A stretch of 21,298 nt of DNA from Neonectria sp. B-13 (taxonomy: Eukaryota > Ascomycota > Sordariomycetes > Hypocreales > Nectriaceae), in the NCBI GenBank assembly GCA_002682825.1, contig NOKP01000084.1, positions 102,325 to 123,622 of the forward strand. The letters run 5' to 3'. The notes beneath the pieces are model-generated. The model did no database searches. It worked only from the letters and a program-made list of their open reading frames with translations, and was not told where the DNA came from. Shown here in pieces: positions 17,920-21,298 of this stretch. Position 1 is the first letter of the stretch. Each line of letters begins with the position of its first letter. Both the position numbers and the translations under genes were made by a program.

Positions 17920-19923
17920 TGCTGATGATCAATTCTGATGAGTCTTGAGACCCAGATTATCCCCCTCCTTCTTAGGCTTGCTTCTACAACTGTTAGTGTC
18001 CATACTAAGGGCGGAACTGTCTCCATAACTGCGTTGGCGAGTTACTATTATAGTCGCGTCGTTCGTCACAGTTATTGGGATTATGAGTATTTTATGTAAC
18101 AAAATTCTGTGCCGCATGATCACACCACGTGATACGGCCATTCTAGGGAATGAGAAATGGTAGACTGTCAAAAGGGCAACATTTTTCAACGCTTAAACCG
18201 CTACTGAATTGCAATTCATGTTCATAGCTGATTCGTAGCTTCAGATGGTCTTATGGAATGGCAACTGAACTTGTACTTGATAACGATATCATTACTCTAA
18301 GTTGATAGTTTCATCCCTGTAATTGGGCTGCGCTGAGGGCTGTGCTGGAAGGATCTGATCATTTGACACTAGACGTGGATCTTTCCCGCTTGTTGACAGT
18401 GGATGTGGCCCTCCACCAGTGTCAAGCAACCTAAGCTGCGGTAATCGGTTCTGTCGGCAGTCGCACAGCATCTAGTGTGTTGGGTATCCTATCACAGTCG
18501 ACATTCAGGAGACCCCAACAGTAGTGATTCATAGCGAACATCTCAAGTAGGCGGCAGAGATGCCACAGGACATGAGTGGCTCCAAAGTGTGACTGTTTGA
18601 TATTAGGCAAGATGACCATGGCTAGCTTGAGATCTATAAAAAAAGAAAAAGCTCAGAGGAGCCAGTGCCTGCCCTCTCCCAGGCTTGAAATATCCGATCA
18701 GCGCGTTTTGGTGGGAGAAAGCTGGACAGGCACACGAGATGGCAGCGAAAGAACGCTGTCGGAAGAACGGGAGTTGCGAGACAGCCAGCCAAGCCGAATA
18801 CGTACGCAGTCTGCAGTGAGACCTTTGAGCTTTGGGCTGTGGCGTCATGTCACAAGCAAGAGGAAGGGGCCGAGACATCGGTCGATCTGGAGATTCTGGT
18901 TGGCGGAGATTTTTATAGATGCGAGTTCGTTCGCAGGGCCAAGATATTGGGGTTGGGGCGGGCTTTTGGGACACTTAGGATTGGTTGGCGTTAAGCTCGA
19001 ATAGCTTCGGGGAGGTGAGAGCCGAGGCCGGAGGGTTTGGATGGCAATTGCATGATGCTTGATTGACGTTGAGACGCAAATTTCTTACCAGTTGTGGTGA
19101 CTCTGAAGAGGCATTGAAGGTTGTTACGGAGCGCTATAATGGAGAAAAAGGGAAGCATCGTCTTCGCCGAGAGCGACGGTGTCAGATAGCTGAGAAGTCG
19201 CTGGAGCTCCACCCTTCGCTATGACCAACCATCCAGCTGCAGTGCACGCAGGAAACGACAAGGGACAAGCGACCGCAGGTATTTGTTCACTTAACTTAGG
19301 TGTAGAGCTACATCGGCTGGCGTGCCCTTTACCCACAAAAGGCAACCTGCCGGGGGTGAGCCGGCGCCCCACAGCGAATGGACCGGGAGCGCAGAAAGTT
19401 GGGGAAGGGTGTGAAAGATGTTGTTATCTTGGAGGTGTTGCATCCACGGGGCTGATCCTGACCTCGGCATCTTATCACGACTGAATACATACTCGCCCCA
19501 TATGATGGTAATCGAAATGGCACTGCTCTCAAAGGTCTAAAGAAAAGTGGCTGGTCAGGAAACCCACTCTGTTGCAAGTTCTTGCACAGTGATGCTGCAC
19601 TCGCCGCCGAGACAAGGGACTGACGGGTTTATCACCAACCCTCGAACATGCGACCCACACCTATGCATAATACGTACAACTCTGTTTGCTAAGCTGTATA
19701 TTATAGTTCTAATCCTTTCGTCGCAGCAGCGGGAGCTTTTCCCACCCCGACCCGGCGGCCCAGCCCAGCGCGGGTCCAACAAAGTTTGGAGGTGCCTCCT
19801 TGTTGAGTCTTTGGGTGAGGCGTGTTCTGTCTGTCCCAACCGCAAGGTAGGCTTGTGAAGAGAGGGATTGGAAAGCAAAATCCAGGAATATCACAGTGAC
19901 ACACATCACTCACTCACTCACAA
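17918..19923. other. Two kilobases without a recognisable gene
   Basis: No domain, transposon end or spliced gene could be supported. A minus-strand frame (18619-18431) has a protein-like look (HVLWHLCRLLEMFAMNHYCW) but no context. Overlapping frames at 18576-19004 (plus, first ATG 18612) and 18603-18974 (minus) are of equal weak quality. A TATAAA with a following A/G-rich tract lies at 18635-18650. An inverted TTGACACT pair (18363-18370 with 18419-18425) could form a loose hairpin. The stretch 19720-19920, with C-rich blocks and a CACT microsatellite at about 19907-19920, looks like the upstream region of the next gene. Confidence 0.35.
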
Positions 19924-21118
19924 GTGGATCTCGAGTGTGTGGACCATCCATCTCGCATCGCCTTACTGTCAACTTCCCCTTCCGAAACGCTAGCCCGCAT
20001 CTTCCTGCCTCCCCCCTCATGGTTGCTGGCCGCGGAATATGCGCCCCTGCGGTCCGACGTGGACGACTTGCCGACATCCATCTTCTTCAGTCTCAATCTC
20101 TCGATTTACAACCAACCTATTGTTTCCTCGGAATGGACCGAAGAGTGGTTCTTCATGAATGGCCGCGTCCACCCCTACGCACTTGTGTGGGAGGTTGAGC
20201 AGCACGACGGTCTAGAATCGGATACAGGCCGCACCCTTCTCTACACCATGCCCGCCCTCATCGTCCGTGATCAAGGCTATCAGCCGTAGGTCATAACACA
20301 CTCCACCGCACGCATTTCCTCGAACAAACTCCGCTGATATATATGCCCAAAGCGTTCTTCCCAGGCTCTTTGCCTCCATGGACAGCTTCCCCTGTGTCCA
20401 GCCAGTCGTCTCCTTCACGGGCCCCATCGTCGGCCCTGGTCACTCCTTGCTGCGACAGGACCTTCTCCCGGGTCTGGACGCCACCCAACTAAAGTGCTGC
20501 GGTTTCATCCAGCTTCCCACTTATCTTGCTCCAGGGAACCCCGACAAGACTCCATTCAGAGGCTTTCACCCTTTTCAGGTCTTCGTCATCTTCCCCATTC
20601 ACACGAATCCCTAGGCCATCCTGTGCAAGAAAATGACCGAGAGGCGAGATTCTCAGTTCCAGTCTAACACCCAATTCACCTGCACAGGCAAAGTCACTGG
20701 CCTGCTCGATCATCGCGTCATGGTCCACCCGCCAGGCTCCGAGCGAGACTACGTCTTTATTGTCGTTCCTGATTCTTGGACTTTTCTCGACAAGACCACC
20801 ACCTCCGCAGCCCAACCGGCCATGTCTCTCCCTACGCTACCAAAACGACAAACATCCTCGGCTTCCTCTGCTTTCCAGGATATGCGCGCTGCCTGTTATT
20901 CTGTGGCTGCGCCTAGCACTCTCCCACCGAGTCCTCCAACTTCATCTTCGGCCGAGCCCGTTACACCACCACTAAAGCGACACTACCCTGGCCTTGACCC
21001 TGAGGTACGAAGTACTGGACTACGATGTCGCAGTGATCATTCGCTCAAGCGCGTGGCTGTCTTGAGAAAGTTTTTCTCCCTGATCCAAATGTCTAGCTTG
21101 AGTAGGAATGCTACGTAG
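19924..21118 (+). pseudogene. Unidentified two-exon fungal gene with an in-frame TAG
   Basis: Exon 1 (19924-20285) reads DLECVDHPSRIALLSTS ... SEWTEEWFFMNGRVHPYAL ... MPALIVRDQGYQ. A 79-bp intron with GTAGGT...CCCAG ends (20286-20364) joins it in frame to exon 2: LFASMDSFPCVQPVVSFTG, GPGHSLLRQDLLPGLD and FHPFQVFVIFPIHTNP. A TAG at 20612-20614 then stops the frame, which at once continues open and protein-like (AILCKKMTERRDSQFQ, GSERDYVFIVVPDSWTFLD) with a Ser/Pro-rich tail to 21118. A single CAG-to-TAG change would explain it. No in-frame ATG exists between a TGA at 19897 and 20155; codon 19924 is GTG, so either the start is lost or an upstream exon is missing. I recognise no domain. Translation from the ATG at 20633 could yield the last 161 residues. 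Confidence 0.6.
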
Positions 21119-21298
21119 TTATCCGTTTTCGGTCGCCGATCAAATGTTCCTACACAATCGATCCCAGCTGGAACGCACTCCATTCTAGATTCGAACTGTT
21201 GCATTCCTGGCTACGGCAAAATGGAGTGGCGCACTCCGCTAATGCGTAGTACAATGCTGGCTGATATGTGACACGAACTAATCAGACTCAATCCTATT
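21119..21298. other. Window end with competing inverted repeats
   Basis: CACTCCATT (21176-21184) can pair with AATGGAGTG (21220-21228). GGAGTG (21223-21228) can instead pair with CACTCC (21232-21237) across GCG. No gene is seen. A tRNA-like TTCGAAT on the minus strand was checked and does not have a pairing stem. Confidence 0.35.

Noticed and set aside
18576..19004. 142-codon plus-strand ORF
   Set aside because: It begins with GTG; the first ATG is at 18612, the peptide is low-information, and a minus-strand frame of similar size overlaps it.
21165..21250. tRNA-like TTCGAAT on the minus strand near the window end
   Set aside because: The bases on either side of the putative T-loop do not pair into a 5-bp stem and no anticodon or D-arm can be drawn.
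1..21298. A biosynthetic gene cluster or defence system around the SDR or exonuclease
   Set aside because: No synthase, transporter, regulator or effector genes accompany them; the neighbours are transposon debris.

Overview
This window reads as nuclear DNA of a filamentous ascomycete, most likely Eurotiales-like (Aspergillus/Penicillium type). That placement is an inference from short GT-AG introns of about 53-107 bp with CTAAC-like branch sites and from the transposon families present. No species can be named. It is a transposon-rich accessory region, and most of its protein-coding matter is mobile DNA or broken genes. I recognise only two intact reading structures: a four-exon short-chain dehydrogenase/reductase (SDR) gene (2880-4238, minus) and a piggyBac-type transposase (15919-17778, minus).

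Layout. 1-2100 is a graveyard: a scrap of LINE ORF2, a tandem pair of 175-bp LTR-like repeats sharing AATAA flanks, a possible further LTR, and two diverged 210-bp LTRs, one with a clean 5-bp target duplication. 2095-2879 holds nothing I recognise. The SDR gene follows on the minus strand, and its upstream region runs into a LINE reverse-transcriptase fragment. Next come a frameshifted unknown gene (4837-5561, minus) and the 3' end of a second, older piggyBac copy (about 5704-6060, plus). 7306-8233 is a DEDD 3'-5' exonuclease gene broken exactly in its second catalytic motif. 9469-10418 is an unidentified, multiply frameshifted gene.

The largest object is a Helitron RepHel gene (about 10847-15588, plus). 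It keeps a 53-bp intron, a zinc-finger/DUF6570-like N-terminus, the Helitron_like_N Rep domain with its HUH-type motif, and a full Pif1-like helicase. It is damaged by an in-frame TGA, by a deletion that fuses the Rep domain directly to the helicase linker and removes the catalytic-tyrosine motif, and by a Gly-to-Ser change in the Walker A loop. About 240 bp downstream lies a compact piggyBac element (15828-17917) with identical inverted ends and an intact transposase carrying all three catalytic aspartates; it is the best candidate for a young element here. After 2 kb with no recognisable gene, an unidentified spliced fungal gene (19924-21118, plus) is interrupted by one in-frame TAG.

How they fit together: there is no sign of a co-regulated cluster. 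The picture is successive insertions (LINE, LTR, piggyBac, Helitron) with decay by indels and C-to-T type nonsense changes, leaving the SDR gene and the younger piggyBac element intact. I found no rRNA, tRNA, CRISPR array or prokaryotic feature. I cannot point to a demonstrably new system. The points most worth following up are the RepHel without tyrosines, the intact piggyBac with non-TTAA flanks, and the unnamed gene families.
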